Part shown: piece after piece, positions 12,196-23,314 of the stretch
How positions within the stretch are numbered: position 1 is the stretch's first letter
Layout of the letters: the number at the start of each line of letters is the position of its first letter
NCBI RefSeq assembly: GCF_016808095.1
Contig: NC_068975.1
Location: forward strand, 19,475,501-19,539,500
Length of the DNA: 64,000 nt
DNA from: Vigna angularis
Lineage: Eukaryota; Streptophyta; Magnoliopsida; Fabales; Fabaceae
Direction of reading: 5' to 3'
Position numbers and translations under genes: made by a program
Notes under the pieces: model-generated
What the model was told of the DNA's origin: nothing
What the model saw: only the letters and a program-made list of their open reading frames with translations
The model's database searches: none

Positions 12196-13155
12196 GGTTG
12201 TTGCTCCCTTCACCACCACTACTTACTCCCTCCACCTCCCCAATTTATCTTATTTCCAAAACTACTCTTCTGTTTTAACTTTTTTACTTTTTACCTTTTG
12301 GGATTTTTTTATCATATTTCAAAACCCTAATTTACCTCTCACTTTCAGTCCAGCGGCAGCTGCACCCCACCACCACACCACATCTTTCACTCTTCTTCTC
12401 TTCCCATCTTCGTTCAAGGTTTTCTTCTTCCTTCTCTTTCTTTTTCTTTCAACCTTCTCTTCCCCACTTCCCTTTCCTTTTGCTTCCTTCCATTGTTGGT
12501 GTTGATTCCTAGTGTGGAGAAGCGTATAGGAGGAGCGTAGATCTAGATCTTGCAGTAGATCTGGTTTTTCATCTCCATCCCAGGTTAGTTTAAATATGTA
12601 TATCTGTTTAACATGTGCTATTGTTATGGTTGGTTGTCTCTGAGAGCCGCGAAGGCCAAAACGGATGTGAGATATCCGTTTGGCCTTAAACGGATGTCGA
12701 CGTCCGTTTCACCTTAAACAGATGTTGACATCCACTGAAGAATGACATTCGTATAAAGTTTAAATCTTTATTTTAGGGTTTATTTGATTACGCACCTGAA
12801 CGAAGCACCACTGCAACCTTCGAGCACCACCACACCACCAAGACCGACTCCTAGCACTGGATCAATTCCTTCCACCACCACCAAACTTTGCAACCTCCCA
12901 CACACACCACGTAATGAAATTTTACCACAGTCTCACACAACACAACGAATGAGAGGAAGAAGTTCAACGTTAAAGAGAAAGAAGAGATTGTGTGTTTGCC
13001 ACTGCATGCAGAGTACTAGGTATATGTCAATGAAATGGATTGGGAGTGGGTAAAAATTCAAAAATATTAACCCTAAAAATAAAATTTTACTGAAGGACAA
13101 AATAGTAATGGGAAGGTGGAGGTAGTAAGGGGTGGTGGTGTAGGGAGCAACACCC
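12196..13155. mobile_element. Mutator-like MITE 2 (960 bp), possibly carrying transcript-like sequence
   Basis: The left TIR is GGTTGTTGCTCCCTTCACC and the right TIR, complemented, GGGTGTTGCTCCCTACACC. Similarity extends about 48 bp, and a perfect 9-bp TSD TAGTTCTTT lies at 12187-12195 and 13156-13164. The interior has a long pyrimidine-rich tract then GATCTAGATCTTGCAG, a GT-rich stretch and inverted words around ACGGATGTCGACGTCCGTT near 12690. The ORFs at 12149-12505 and 12784-13053 are low-complexity and not regarded as genes. Confidence 0.92.
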
Positions 13156-13164
13156 TAGTTCTTT

Positions 13165-14473
13165 TCTAGCTTCTTCTTCTTCGTTTTCGAAAAACCCTAA
13201 GCTAGAAGGGAATCCAATGCTACAGGGAGTAACAAATTAATAGGAGAAAGGCACGATTTCAATGGAGAAATGGAGAAGGGAATCTGAAGTTAGGAATTAA
13301 ATTTCTAGTGTTCGAGTTGTGGGATTTCGATGGCATAAACTATAAAAGGGGGAAGAGATTGGTGGGTAAAAACACACGAAAGCAAGAGTTGTAGAAAATA
13401 AGAATGAGAGAGGAAGATTCTGAGAAGAGAGGTACGAATTGCAAGCTTGTTAGTAGTGAGTGCAGTGCGAGACACAAAATTTGGTGGAAGTGAGGTTGTA
13501 GAGAGAAGGAACAAATTTGTCCTTGTATGGGGAGTTATGTTGGCTTGAAATAGTTGTTTGATATGTAATAATGTATGGTTGTTTTGCTTCACAATTGTTC
13601 TTCGTTTAAAGCTATATGGAACTAAATTAGGTGTAGTGTTTTGGTAAAAGGAAGGGTTATGCATGATGTATATAAATTGGGTATTTTTGATTGGTTAAGT
13701 TATTTTCTGGTTAGTCTTTATAATTATAACGCAGAGGTTGTATGATGTTCAATATTTGATTGTATAAGTTGAATGGATTCATAGTATGGTTAGTATGATG
13801 AATTGATATTCTTTTAAATTGTAAAAGTGAGAACAGACTTTTGATACCTATTGGAGATGATGATGGGTTGGAAATTGATAAATGTTTTAATATGTGTGAA
13901 CTTAAATGGTTTTATGAATCAAGACTGATGGGGGCCTACTAATAATAAAGGGGATAATGTTATTTTGTTATAAATGAGTGGGATGGGAGGTTATTCCCAA
14001 ATGGAATTTTGTTAGTAATTAGTAATTGGCCTGGAAATTTAATCATGGGGGTATATTGATTGTGGTGTATGTTGGTACTGTATGGAATCGAGATTTAAAT
14101 TCTAAATATGGATGAAAAGATTGGAGTATGATATTATGCGATCTCAATATAACAAATTGGTGAATAGTTCTGCAGAATTGGAATGATTGTATACTATGAA
14201 AGGTTATTATAGATGAAGGGGGTGAAGTTTAAATTAAATTAAGTAGTATAAAATGATAAATGGTGTTTGAACTTTGCTCGCTGGTGTAATTTTGTTAAGA
14301 TTAGAAACGTAATGCAATAGTATAATTTCCACTATAATTTTGATAGTATAATAATTGTTGTATTGTTAAGTATAAAAGTTTAAATTTTGAAATGTGATAA
14401 ATGCTAAGGACATGCATACGTGAGTTTAATTAATATTAGCTGTATTGTTTTGGGAATTAAATTAGGAATTGTA
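13165..14473. other. Remaining solo-LTR sequence, no gene
   Basis: After the MULE TSD the host LTR continues with CGAAAAACCCTAAGCTAG, a block resembling leader sequence just downstream of an LTR transcription start, then about 1.2 kb of AT-rich non-coding DNA. A 119-aa minus frame at 13305-13664 has no recognisable domain. Confidence 0.55.
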
Positions 14474-14478
14474 ATTAG

Positions 14479-14856
14479 TGTTTGACAAAATAGTATTTCC
14501 TAAGGCGTGTAGAGTCACTGTCCTTAACAGGAACTTCACAGAATATTTCTAAGGAACTTAGAACTAGCAAGGATCTCTAAAAAAAGTATAAAATAACCCA
14601 GAATAATTTTAGAAGAGGAAAAGAGAATGAAACTAAGAAGATAAGAGAATGAGGAAGACTAAATTTGGTGTGTTTTGGAATGGAGAAAGAACTCTCTATT
14701 TATAGGACTAGGAGAGAATAAAATCAATAAAAAAACATTAAATTTTTTATCGTTGAAGCACTTAAGGAATTTTTGAGCGTTTGGCAATAAAACACATTAA
14801 CTTTTCCAAATACAACGTTGTAATACAACATCTTTTGCAATCAATGTTTTACAACA
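14479..14856 (-). repeat. 3' LTR of the minus-strand Copia, with PPT beside it
   Basis: A 378-bp LTR. On the minus strand it starts TGTTGTAAAACATTG, immediately preceded by the polypurine tract AAGTGGGGGAT (complement of 14857-14867). TCTATTTATAGG near 14694 (plus-strand reading) is the likely TATA area. Confidence 0.88.
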
Positions 14857-15369
14857 ATCCCCCACTTATTGCAAAAGAAAGTCGAAAGAAAAATTTGACT
14901 CAAATAGTTCAAACATTAAAAGATAGATAAGAAACTTTTATTCTAGGTCTCATAGGATGTAATGCATCAGAGTTGGTATAATAAGCTATATGAGCAAGTC
15001 TTAGATTGAGATACTTAACACACAATGTAGTTGGTATAGCAAGCTATATGAACCAAAGACACTTGACGTGTGGTAGAGGTTTATCAATCACAATACACCC
15101 CCACAATCTTTGTATTTATCGTTATGTTGCGCTTACTAGACCATGCACGTGCCCGATATTCATGAGTGCTCTAAAGATCATGCCAAGATCTCATGTAAGC
15201 GGTCCCACTTGACACTCATATATGTGATTTCATCAAGTGTATGCTGTAAATCATACACCACCCATAAGGGATATGAAAATCATTAAAAACTTTGTTTAAA
15301 CTAAAATTCTTTTACCACATAGAATTTTAATAACAAAGTTTAGCCTCTCAATAATGCAGTCTCTAGCAC

Positions 15370-15390
15370 TTTCACACACACACACACACC
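15370..15390. repeat. (CA)n microsatellite
   Basis: Short uninterrupted CACACACA run within the Copia 3' region. Confidence 0.85.
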
Positions 15391-15488
15391 ATAGGAAGGG
15401 ACATAATTGATTAAAATCAATTTAGTGCTATCGAAACTAACAAGTGACTTGTTTTTACACATATGAACCTTATTCATGGGATCTCCAA

Positions 15489-15935
15489 TCACAAAGGTTG
15501 GGTTACCATCACTTGTTTATTTGCAAGTGGCTTAAGTCCCATTCCCCTCGATGTTTCAAAGATCATATTTCTTCCCAAGGGTTTTGTTAGAGGATCTGCT
15601 AGATTCCGTTCTAACTTCACATAGTCAATGGAAATAGTTCCACTCTTTAGCAACTGCTTCACCAAATTGTGTCTCAATTGTATATGTCTATTTTTTCCAT
15701 TGTAATTCTTGTTTTTAGTTATAGCTATTGCCGAATGGCAATCATAGTGTATTGATACCGATGGGGTTGGTTTCATTCCTAGTGGAATGTTCGCTAAGAA
15801 GTTTTTCAACCACTCAGCCTCATTACTAGTCATCTCAAGAGCAACAAACTCAAATTCCATTATTGATCTTGCAATAATTGTTTGCCTGTTGATCTCCATG
15901 TAATCACACCACCCTAAGTATGAATACATAACCAC
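15489..15935 (-). pseudogene. Copia RNase H fragment
   Basis: This 148-codon minus-strand frame corresponds to the C-terminal RNase H and tail of Copia polyproteins. It has FVALEMTSNEAEWLK at residues ~30-44, where Copia RNase H carries an S/T-E-AE motif, then a DCHSAIAI block and the conserved tail ADPLTKPL near residue 113. The usual TEAEY is altered here to SNEAEW. Upstream RNase H sequence continues in another frame (about 15940-16185), so frameshifts separate it from RT. Not expected to be functional. Confidence 0.8.
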
Positions 15936-16185
15936 TTGTCAATTTTGTCTCATCTGAATTAGAGATCCAGTTGGCACCACTATACCTTTCTAATACAGCG
16001 GGAAATCCACTGTATTCAATAGCATAATCCATTGAACCTCTTAAGTATCTCATAAGTCTAACAAGTGCATCCCAATGTTCCTGATTTGGCTATTGAGTGT
16101 ACCTACTCAATCTACCTACTGCATAAGCAATATAAGTTCTAGAAAAGCTCATCAAGTATTGTAAGCTCTCAATTATCTGGGCATA

Positions 16186-16944
16186 CTAAGGCTGAGATAA
16201 TGATTCTCCTCTATTTTTCATTAATTTAGAATTAGCATCATAAGGGGTACTCACTGGTTTCAGGTCATAAAACTCAAACTTCTTAAGAAGTTTCTCAATG
16301 TATTGTTCTTGAGATAGTAATATACTATCTCCCTTCCTTATGATTCTAATACCTAAAATCACATTGGCTTCACCCATGTCTTTAATTTCAAATTTTGATC
16401 CTAAAAATAATTTAGTTCTAGCGACAATTTCATTGCATGTACCAAAGATTAACATGTCATCCACATACAAGCATATAATGACACAATCACCATTTTCTGA
16501 TTTAGAGTACACACATTTATCAGCATCATTAGGTGAAAAACCATCACAAAGCAATGCATTATCAAGTTTTTCATGTCATTGTTTTTGTGCTTATTTCAAC
16601 CCATACAAGGATTTAAAGAGTTTGCATACTTTGTCCTCTTGACCAAGTACAACACACCCTTCAGGTTGAGTCATATAAATTTCTTCCTCTAAATCACCAT
16701 TCAAAAAGGTTGTTTTAACATCCATCTGATGTGTCACTAGTTTATGGGTAGTTGCTAGAGCTAACAACACTCGGATAAAGGAAATCCTAGTCACAAGAGC
16801 AAAAGTATCAAAGTAATCTATGTTGGGTTTTTGAGTAAAGCCTTTTGCTACTAATCTTGCCTTATACTTCTCTACGGATCCATTAGGGTGATATTTTTTC
16901 TTAAAGATCCACTTACAACCAATGGGTTTTGCTCCTTTACGCAA
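16186..16944 (-). pseudogene. Copia reverse transcriptase, frameshifted
   Basis: Two overlapping minus-strand frames (16591-16944 and 16186-16554) together cover most of RT. The upstream one has KWIFKKKYHPNGSVEKYKAR, ARLVAKGF and MDVKTTFLNGDLEEEIYMTQ. The downstream one has the catalytic YVDD motif in ICLYVDDMLIFG and the EIKDMGEANVILGI block. A frameshift around 16555-16600 splits them, in the segment following SLYGLK. The enzyme would copy element RNA into DNA, but this copy is broken. Confidence 0.88.
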
Positions 16945-17119
16945 ATATACTAAAGTCCAAGTATTGTTTTTCTGTATTGATTCAATTTCAGTCTAATGGC
17001 CTTATCCCAATTTTTCCATTAGGAGCACTAATAGCTTCTACAAAGCTTGTTGGATCATTATAAAAAATATAAGTATAAAAGGCATCTCCAAAGGAAGTTT
17101 CCTTTCTTTGTCTTTTACT

Positions 17120-17425
17120 TCATCTTAAATCCTCATTCATGATATCATTATTATTATTATCATCAACATGTTGAGACATCTCAGTAACCTTTAAGGGAAA
17201 CATATGTTCAAAAAACGCAGCATTTTTCATCTTCATTATAGATTTTCTCTCAAGTATGTTACTTTTAAGAACTAGAAACCTATAGGCAGCACTATGTTCA
17301 ACATAACCTAAGAACATACAATCCGATGTTTTAGAGCTTATTTTCCTTTTCTTAGGATTAGGTAACATCACCTTAACTAAGCATCCCCTGATCGAGGTCA
17401 TACCCGATACAAATTTGATGTGCAA
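17120..17425 (-). pseudogene. Copia integrase C-terminal/linker fragment
   Basis: The minus-strand frame contains KTSDCMFLGYVEHSAAYRFL, the conserved segment after the integrase core in Copia polyproteins (residues ~32-51). The preceding DDE core is missing: the frame runs straight into unrelated sequence at about 17391-17425. RT lies downstream after stops and frameshifts. Confidence 0.8.
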
Positions 17426-18597
17426 TTAAAGTGCAGTATAGACTAGGAAATGACTCATAAGTCGTCTCTCAAGGACCAAACAGTGGTTCAAGCAATAGGT
17501 CGAACACTTGGTAGGGGTTTTTTGTGGACAGTTTGTGCAAGGAAATGAACTAACTAATGCACGAAATTAAACAAAGAATTAAAATGGTTGATCATTAACT
17601 CAAATGCAATGTTCCCAATAACAGATTAACCAACAACACACTACTCTAACCCCTAATCCAACACAAGCTAACCAATCAAACGTAATGTTAATATTCAACC
17701 AATTCTGCGTCATACAGTTTCATCAACTAAGCAAAGATTAGACACCAATTAGGAAACTAAGCATATACCCAATCGCAAGTGCTAAAACATATTCAATATT
17801 AGCCAAGTCAGAGCAACAAAAACACAATTTTAGCTCAAAAATATCAAGGAAACAATGCAATTTCACTAATGACTAACCAAGCACACTTAACCTATCATTA
17901 GAATGAAATTACAGCAGCAAAATGAAGATGATAGAGGCAAAAACGAACTGAATCAATGCAGCAAAAACGTAATCGTAAATGGAAGCATTAAAATGCAATT
18001 GGAAGTGAAATTTGGAACATAAATCTGTGACGAAAATGGAATGGCAAAAGGGAAACAAAATGCAAGAACATAAAACGTAAATGGAAGCAAGAGTATAAAA
18101 CGAAATTGAAATTAGAATTAAAGATGGAATTCATACATAAAGAGGGAATTGAAAGCAAACCTAAAACCCCTTTGGGGGGAAAGCAGAAAACGCACTAAAA
18201 CTTGGAAACCTAGGAGCAAAAACGAAAATGAGGGGAGGAGTCTTTCCCAAATCTAATTTAGGGTTTTAAAAGGGCAAAAGACGAAAGTGCCCTCTGTATG
18301 GGCTTCTTAAAATGTTGACAAAAAATGGGCTAAAAGCCATAAAGTTTTTGACCCAATTACATTATAAACGAATTTAAGATGAAATTGGACTATATTGTTG
18401 ACGTGGTTACACTTTTTTTGTCCAAAAATATGATTCCAATATTGTCCTACAAGTAATAATTGAAATAGCTAGGCCCAAATAATTCAAATTAATTAAAATA
18501 AGAATTAATAGTCCAATTAAGTCCAAATAGTGAAAATGAGACAATAATGGAGAATTAAACACAATTCACTAACACAATTCGGTGCGAAAGACTAAGT
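17391..18597. mobile_element. Unidentified ~1.2-kb sequence replacing the integrase core
   Basis: It lies between the GAG-pre-integrase/early integrase segment (right, minus strand, up to ...MSRGGK) and the integrase tail (left, from GCLVKVM). About 1.2 kb of unrelated non-coding DNA sits where about 200 codons of DDE core should be. It has AGTCGTCTCTCAAGGACC and a leader-like AAACCTAAAACCCC block, suggesting LTR-type sequence, but no TG...CA ends with a TSD could be fixed. Insertion plus deletion is inferred. Confidence 0.5.
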
Positions 18598-18803
18598 GAA
18601 TTTTTACCTCCTCTAGACATGATTTGTTTCATATCAGCTAGATCAGTATGAATTAACCCTAATAGCTTAGTTTGACGTTCTACAGAAAAACATGTTTTCT
18701 TTGTTAATTTATGTTCTACACATATATCACATTTACTACTCTGTTTATCATGCATATTAATCAATCCTAGTCGTTGTAATTTCAAAACATAAGAGGAATT
18801 CAC
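18555..18803 (-). pseudogene. Copia GAG-pre-integrase fragment
   Basis: The minus-strand frame carries the zinc-binding C-x2-C (KCDICVEHKLTKK) and the start of the integrase core in LLGLIHTDLADMKQ, whose HTD holds the first catalytic Asp. Beyond RGGK the frame leaves the family and ends in unrelated sequence. Confidence 0.8.
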
Positions 18804-18982
18804 ATGTCCTAATCTAGCATGTCATATATCATATGAGTCAACAATATAAGTAGAAGAACTTGATTCATTAATATTTTCAGAAATATTTAGAATGAAGAGT
18901 CCTTGATCACAATATCCCTTCCCCACGAAAACATTATTTTTTGTCATAATGATCTTGTAAGACTCAAATGACACTTTAACCC

Positions 18983-19267
18983 CTACTTTTTCAATAGTGC
19001 TACAGAGATTAAATTAACTCTGATTGATGGCGCATGTAGCACATCACTCAAGGCCAGAGTCTTGCCAGATGTGAGTTTGAGAATAACTTTTCCTTTTCCC
19101 AAAACAGGAGTGGTCCTAAAATCAACGAGGTAGACATGTTCTTCTCCATCCCCTACAATAGTGTAAGAGGTAAAGGCACTTTTGTTTCCACATATATGCC
19201 TGGTAGCACCAGAGTCTACCACCCACTTTCTCACATTGGTCGTCAGATTTACTTGAGAAACGACCAC
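18983..19267 (-). pseudogene. Copia aspartic protease fragment
   Basis: A 94-codon minus frame. The retropepsin motif [12 protein letters not shown] occurs at residues ~16-27 with catalytic Asp in DSG, followed by GKGKVIL and [17 protein letters not shown], the second conserved half of Copia proteases. Gag, normally upstream, is deleted except for about 25 codons reaching 19343. Confidence 0.88.
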
Positions 19268-19582
19268 AACAATATGTCATCTCCTTTGGCTATATTGGCC
19301 CTAGGAGGATTGTCGTTTCTCGCTCTACGCCTGTACTGTGGTGCATGAGGAAGACTAAATTTGGTGTGTTTTGTAATGGAAGAAGAGCTCTCTATTTATA
19401 GATCTAGGAGAGAATAAAATCAATAAAACAAAATGAAAACATTAAATTTGTTAATGTTGGAGCACTTAAGAAATTTTTTATCGTTGCTCAAATTTTTCCC
19501 GTTGACAATAAAACACATTAACTTTGCCAAATACAACGTTGCAATACAACGTCTTTTGCAATCAATGTTTTACAACAATTAG

Positions 19583-20959
19583 AACAAATTAGAGTTTTTA
19601 GGTGAGTATGAAAATCTCTAAATTTATAAATAGTTATTAATCATAAAATTGTATCTTAAAGGTATTGAAATGTTATTAAAGGGAATGGGTACTAACAATG
19701 GGATCTTTTATTTAAAAGAAAAGAAGTTAACGTAAGTGTTTAGTATAGTTATAATCAGATTATAGGAAATGATTGAGCATAAATTTTATAGTGCAAATTA
19801 CTAAATGTAATATCATGTTACTATGTATAGGGATTCCTTTTTGAGTTTGCTCAAATTATTTAACTATTGGTCTAAGACATTAAACTTAGGAACTTGATAT
19901 GTGTGCTGTAAGTTGGTATTGCTTAAGTTTGGTTGTTTTTTCTAGAACTGGGGAAAAGTGGAAAATAGGTTATTGTGAATGTTAATTCAAGGATGTAATA
20001 TGAATCTAACATAGGAAAAGTGTTGAAAGGAATTCTAGAATTTTTCTTGTGAACCAGCTTGTCATTGTTATGCATGTTTAAAGTTAAAAAGTATATGAAC
20101 ATCGTATGTTATAATAGTATTAAGGACTTAGTTATTGTACCATAAGAGTTTATGGGAAAGTCATTAGGTTGTGAATCTTGTTTCTTTGAAGTTATTTTTT
20201 TGTTGATGATGTGCTTGCTGATTTGGTTGGCAATGGTTGTAGAATGAAGTTTGTATCCACATTATTGTTAGGTTAAGTGGTTTTAAGTGTAAAAGCATGT
20301 GTTTAATGATAATTATGGTGATACAAGTTGTGTGAAGTATTGATGTCATTGCATGAAATCTGTTTTAATTCAGATTATACTTGTGGATATTGAATGTTAT
20401 TTCCTTTGGTAATAAATGGCAATATTGTTATGATGTGTTCAAAAAGTAATGGTCTAGATTGCTAGTTTCCATACCCTTGATTGGTTGGGTCTTCATAAGT
20501 CTGCGTGACAATGATAAGTCTTTGTGACATGTGACCACTAAGGGTAAGTTTTGGGTGAATGCTAATGTTGTGATGCTCTAATTACTATACTTTAAGATTG
20601 CATTATAATTGTGATTGTTCAAAATAGTTTATCCATATTTGTTTGTTGATGTTGTGTGTGTTTCTTGCGATGATCGTATGACGTGTATGTTGTACGGGAG
20701 CAGATAGAGATGCAGATGATTTTGGAGCTAGTAATTGACGAGAGAGGGATCTGCAATGGGAATTATATAAGGATATTTTAGAAGCTTATGGGAATAATTT
20801 ATAAGTGGTAATTGATGTTTCACTTATTTAATGAGATATGAATAAGTATGTTTTAAAGTTATAATAAAGTAAGTTTTTTTTTTTAAATTTTCAAACTTTA
20901 TCTTTGCGAATTCTTGGACTTTGATGTCTTTAAGTGACCCCTGAAATTGGGATGCTACA
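19583..20959. other. Right part of the long solo LTR, no gene
   Basis: AT-rich non-coding DNA from the Copia TSD to the LTR terminus GGGATGCTACA. Only short, domain-less frames (such as 20164-20349 minus) are present. Confidence 0.6.
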
Positions 20960-21044
20960 TAATGAACCACAAATCAAGCTATGAACATCCCCATTACAAC
21001 AAACATTAAGCATAGAAATAAGAAATCTAGCTTTTAATGGAAGA

Positions 21045-21046
<2 letters not shown>

Positions 21047-21091
<45 letters not shown>
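21047..21091. repeat. (TA)n microsatellite
   Basis: About 22 uninterrupted TA units inside the LTR, at the position where the sister LTR has a (TG)n/(TA)n mix. Confidence 0.95.
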
Positions 21092-21094
<3 letters not shown>

Positions 21095-21518
21095 AAATCA
21101 TTTACAAGATACACTAGAGTTCAATAGCTACAACTATCACCAACAACATGGTTTTCGCTCACCATTTTCATGGAGAGCCTCGAGCTTACAAAATGAACAT
21201 GAAAGAACATGGAGAAACTAAGAGTAAAAAGGGAGTTTTCCCACAAGCCCTAATAGCCCTCCAACTTTCCAAAGAGCATTTTTGTGCCTCCAACCATTCA
21301 AAGACTCGATTTCCTTCGAGTTACAAGAAGGTATATGGCTTCACTTGCCACATCAGCTCATATGTCACTCAACGCATGAGGCTTGTCGCTTAGCGTATGT
21401 CTTCGTAAACACCAGAGCTGCTCTCTAGAATATGCTCGCTTAGTGGTAGGGTTTGGGTGTTTAATGGTGGGCTCTCTGGAAAAAGGGTCACCCAACGACA
21501 TGGAAGTGGTAACTAGTG

Positions 21519-22318
21519 TGATGGCAACTCCTTTAGGACTTTCCATCCAAAGAAGAAACAACTTAAACTAAGACTAAAGAAAGGAAAGTAGAATAAGGAT
21601 TTCTAAAGTTCTTTCCTTATCTAAGTCTTAGATGGATTTACTTTGCTAAATAATATTTGCATTGTTTTGTAGGCCTTAACTAAAGGTTGGAAACCATGCC
21701 TATGCATCCTAGGAAGCTTGCCAAGCTAAAGAGAGCAAAGGAGGCAAAGAAGAGTGCATTTTAAGTCATTTCCGGATTGAACATGATGACTTCCGGATTG
21801 AGTTTCAAAGGGAAAATAACTTTCGGATTCTGCATCACGCCCAGCCGTCTGCACACTGCGTCCAGCCAAAGCGAACCAACCTTCATCTTTTTAAGCACGT
21901 TTTTAATGTTTTTTGTATGGAACGTGCAACCCAAGCTTGGTAGCTTTTCCAGCACATTTCTATTGTCATTTTCGTAGCTTGTTAGGCACACTTCAGAGTC
22001 ATCTCTTCCTCTATAAAAGAGAGACTCTCCTCTTTGTAAATTCAACTTGAATGGTATAAAGAAAAGTTGTTGAATTGTCCAGCCACTTCTTACTTTCGAG
22101 TTCAAAAACCCGTGCCACTTTAGCACAATCCTCCTCTAGCTTCCTTCCCTCTTGGAAGGCCTCCTAAGCTAGAGAAGTTTCACGCACACTTCCATCCTTC
22201 ACCAAACAATTCATCAAACACTTACCGTGCGCTATTTTCACCAACCATTTCTTCATTCCGCTACTACCTTCTGGTTCGAGGAGTTGCTCAGTCTTGAAGA
22301 TTGGAGCTGCTTCCATCA
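21519..22318 (+). mobile_element. Solo LTR, 800 bp
   Basis: The ends are TGATGGCAACTCC and ...GCTGCTTCCATCA, with inverted TGATGG/CCATCA termini. A perfect 5-bp TSD TAGTG lies at 21514-21518 and 22319-22323. It interrupts the Gypsy LTR between AAGTGGTAAC and TCACTTGGACTTTAAG, matching the uninterrupted sister LTR near 4965. CTCTATAAAAGAGAG at about 22010 is a good TATA box. The 121-aa and 66-aa frames inside are treated as spurious. Confidence 0.88.
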
Positions 22319-22591
22319 TAGTGTCACTTGGACTTTAAGACTCCCTTTTTTGTTGTTCTTCTTGCTTTTCTGGGTTGCCAAGCTTCTTCGATTTGGTAGA
22401 GGATCTTTCTAATACAAAATTAGCTACAAAAAAGAAGGGATTAATGATAATATCTAATAAGTGTAGCCCAAAATAAAAATATATACAAAATTAAGATAAA
22501 AGCTAGGGTTAAACAAGTCGTAAGATATAGAAGAGCTTATTTTTTTTCAATAAAAATGAAGTTCAGATAACGGCAAGAATTAACATTATCA

Positions 22592-23175
22592 GCCAACTCA
22601 GCTCGACTTGGGCTTAGGCTGACTCCGCTTGACCAAGGACCAAACTAATTTGTCTCAAATTGGGCCCAAGTCAACTTAACTTGAGATGCACCCAAGTCAA
22701 ATCTACTTGACTTTGGATAGGACTTACTCAAATTGACTTGGGAACATGCATACTTGACTTAATTTGGGCTCAAGCCAACTCAATTAGACATGTGCCTAAG
22801 TTGACTTAACTTGACTTGGATTCATTCTTATTGAGTTGGACATAGGTTTGGTTACACTTAACACTGACCGGGATAAGCTCAACCTTGTCTTAATTGGGGC
22901 TAAACTTGGTCTTAATGGAAGAGGTTTGACCTGGTATTGATGGAGTGAGGCTCAACTTGACTAAACATCTGTCAAATTTGAATTTAATGAACTTGAACCC
23001 ACCCTAACTTGACTAAATGTGAAATCACCCCAACTTGGCTTGACTTAGGATTAGGGCTTACTTGGCTTGACCTAGAGCTAGACTTGCTTAGCTCGACCTA
23101 GGCTATGGTTGACTTGACTCTACTTGAGCCTAACTCAATTCTACCTTACTCGGGTTTAACCTAACCTAACGGTTG
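22592..23175. repeat. Degenerate TTGACTTGGGC-type repeat array, right part
   Basis: Same word set as 1960-2460 (CTCGACTTGGGC, TTGACTTGG, GACCTAGGCTATGG). It begins with the right TSD GCCAA of the Gypsy-type element. Removing the insertions would join it to the left part of the array. Confidence 0.65.
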
Positions 23176-23314
23176 TAACTTGAAATGATGTAGACACACC
23201 TTAGATTTTGAATTTTTAAAATCCAAAAGGATATCCAATCTATAAATCGTACTTAAAATTTAAAAATATGAAGTGATATTTGAGATAAATCCATTTAATA
23301 GAATTTTAAAATAG

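Larger units (their letters stand above)
14479..19577 (-). mobile_element. Decayed Ty1-copia retrotransposon, minus strand
   Basis: The outer ends are TGTTTGACAAAATAG at 14479 and ...ATGTTTTACAACA at 19577. A perfect 5-bp TSD ATTAG lies at 14474-14478 and 19578-19582. The 3' LTR (left) is 14479-14856, 378 bp. The 5' LTR (right) keeps only 19344-19577, starting at the shared word ATGAGGAAGACTAAATTT. A deletion has therefore removed the inner part of the 5' LTR, the PBS and most of gag. Order on the minus strand: protease, GAG-pre-integrase, foreign replacement, RT, RNase H, PPT, 3' LTR. Confidence 0.92.
10311..20959. mobile_element. Long solo LTR (about 3.1 kb without nested insertions)
   Basis: The ends are TGTAAGACCC at 10311 and GGGATGCTACA at 20959, flanked by TAATG (10306-10310 and 20960-20964). 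It cleanly interrupts the 5' LTR of the Gypsy-type element, whose sequence continues on both sides. After subtracting the hAT MITE, two MULE MITEs and the Copia element, about 3.1 kb remains without coding capacity. A solo LTR is the simplest reading. A short non-coding element with unrecognised LTRs is the alternative. Confidence 0.72.
3882..22591 (-). mobile_element. Large non-coding Gypsy-type LTR retrotransposon (LARD-like), hosts several nested insertions
   Basis: The ends are TGTTAACTCATTGAC at 3882 and ...TTAACATTATCA at 22591, flanked by GCCAA at 3877-3881 and 22592-22596. The left LTR (3882-5232, 1351 bp) is the element's 3' LTR. Immediately right of it is AACTCCCCCAAACTTAG, the complement of a polypurine tract. 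The right LTR begins at 9777 next to a PBS-like sequence (complement of ...AAACTTTTGGCATC...). It reads 2161 bp plus a 10.65-kb insertion, and falls to about 1356 bp once an 800-bp solo LTR and its TSD are removed. The internal region (5233-9776) has no gag or pol, so the element was non-autonomous or is internally deleted. Confidence 0.85.
20965..22591 (-). repeat. 5' LTR of the Gypsy-type element, second segment
   Basis: It resumes the LTR after the 10.65-kb insertion with GAACCACAAATCAAG, matching 4420-5232 of the other LTR, and ends ...AACATTATCA at 22591. It is interrupted by the 800-bp solo LTR 21519-22318. Confidence 0.85.

Noticed and set aside
12149..12505. 118-aa Phe/Thr/Pro-rich ORF
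   Set aside because: Pyrimidine-rich interior of a MULE MITE; no coding signature.
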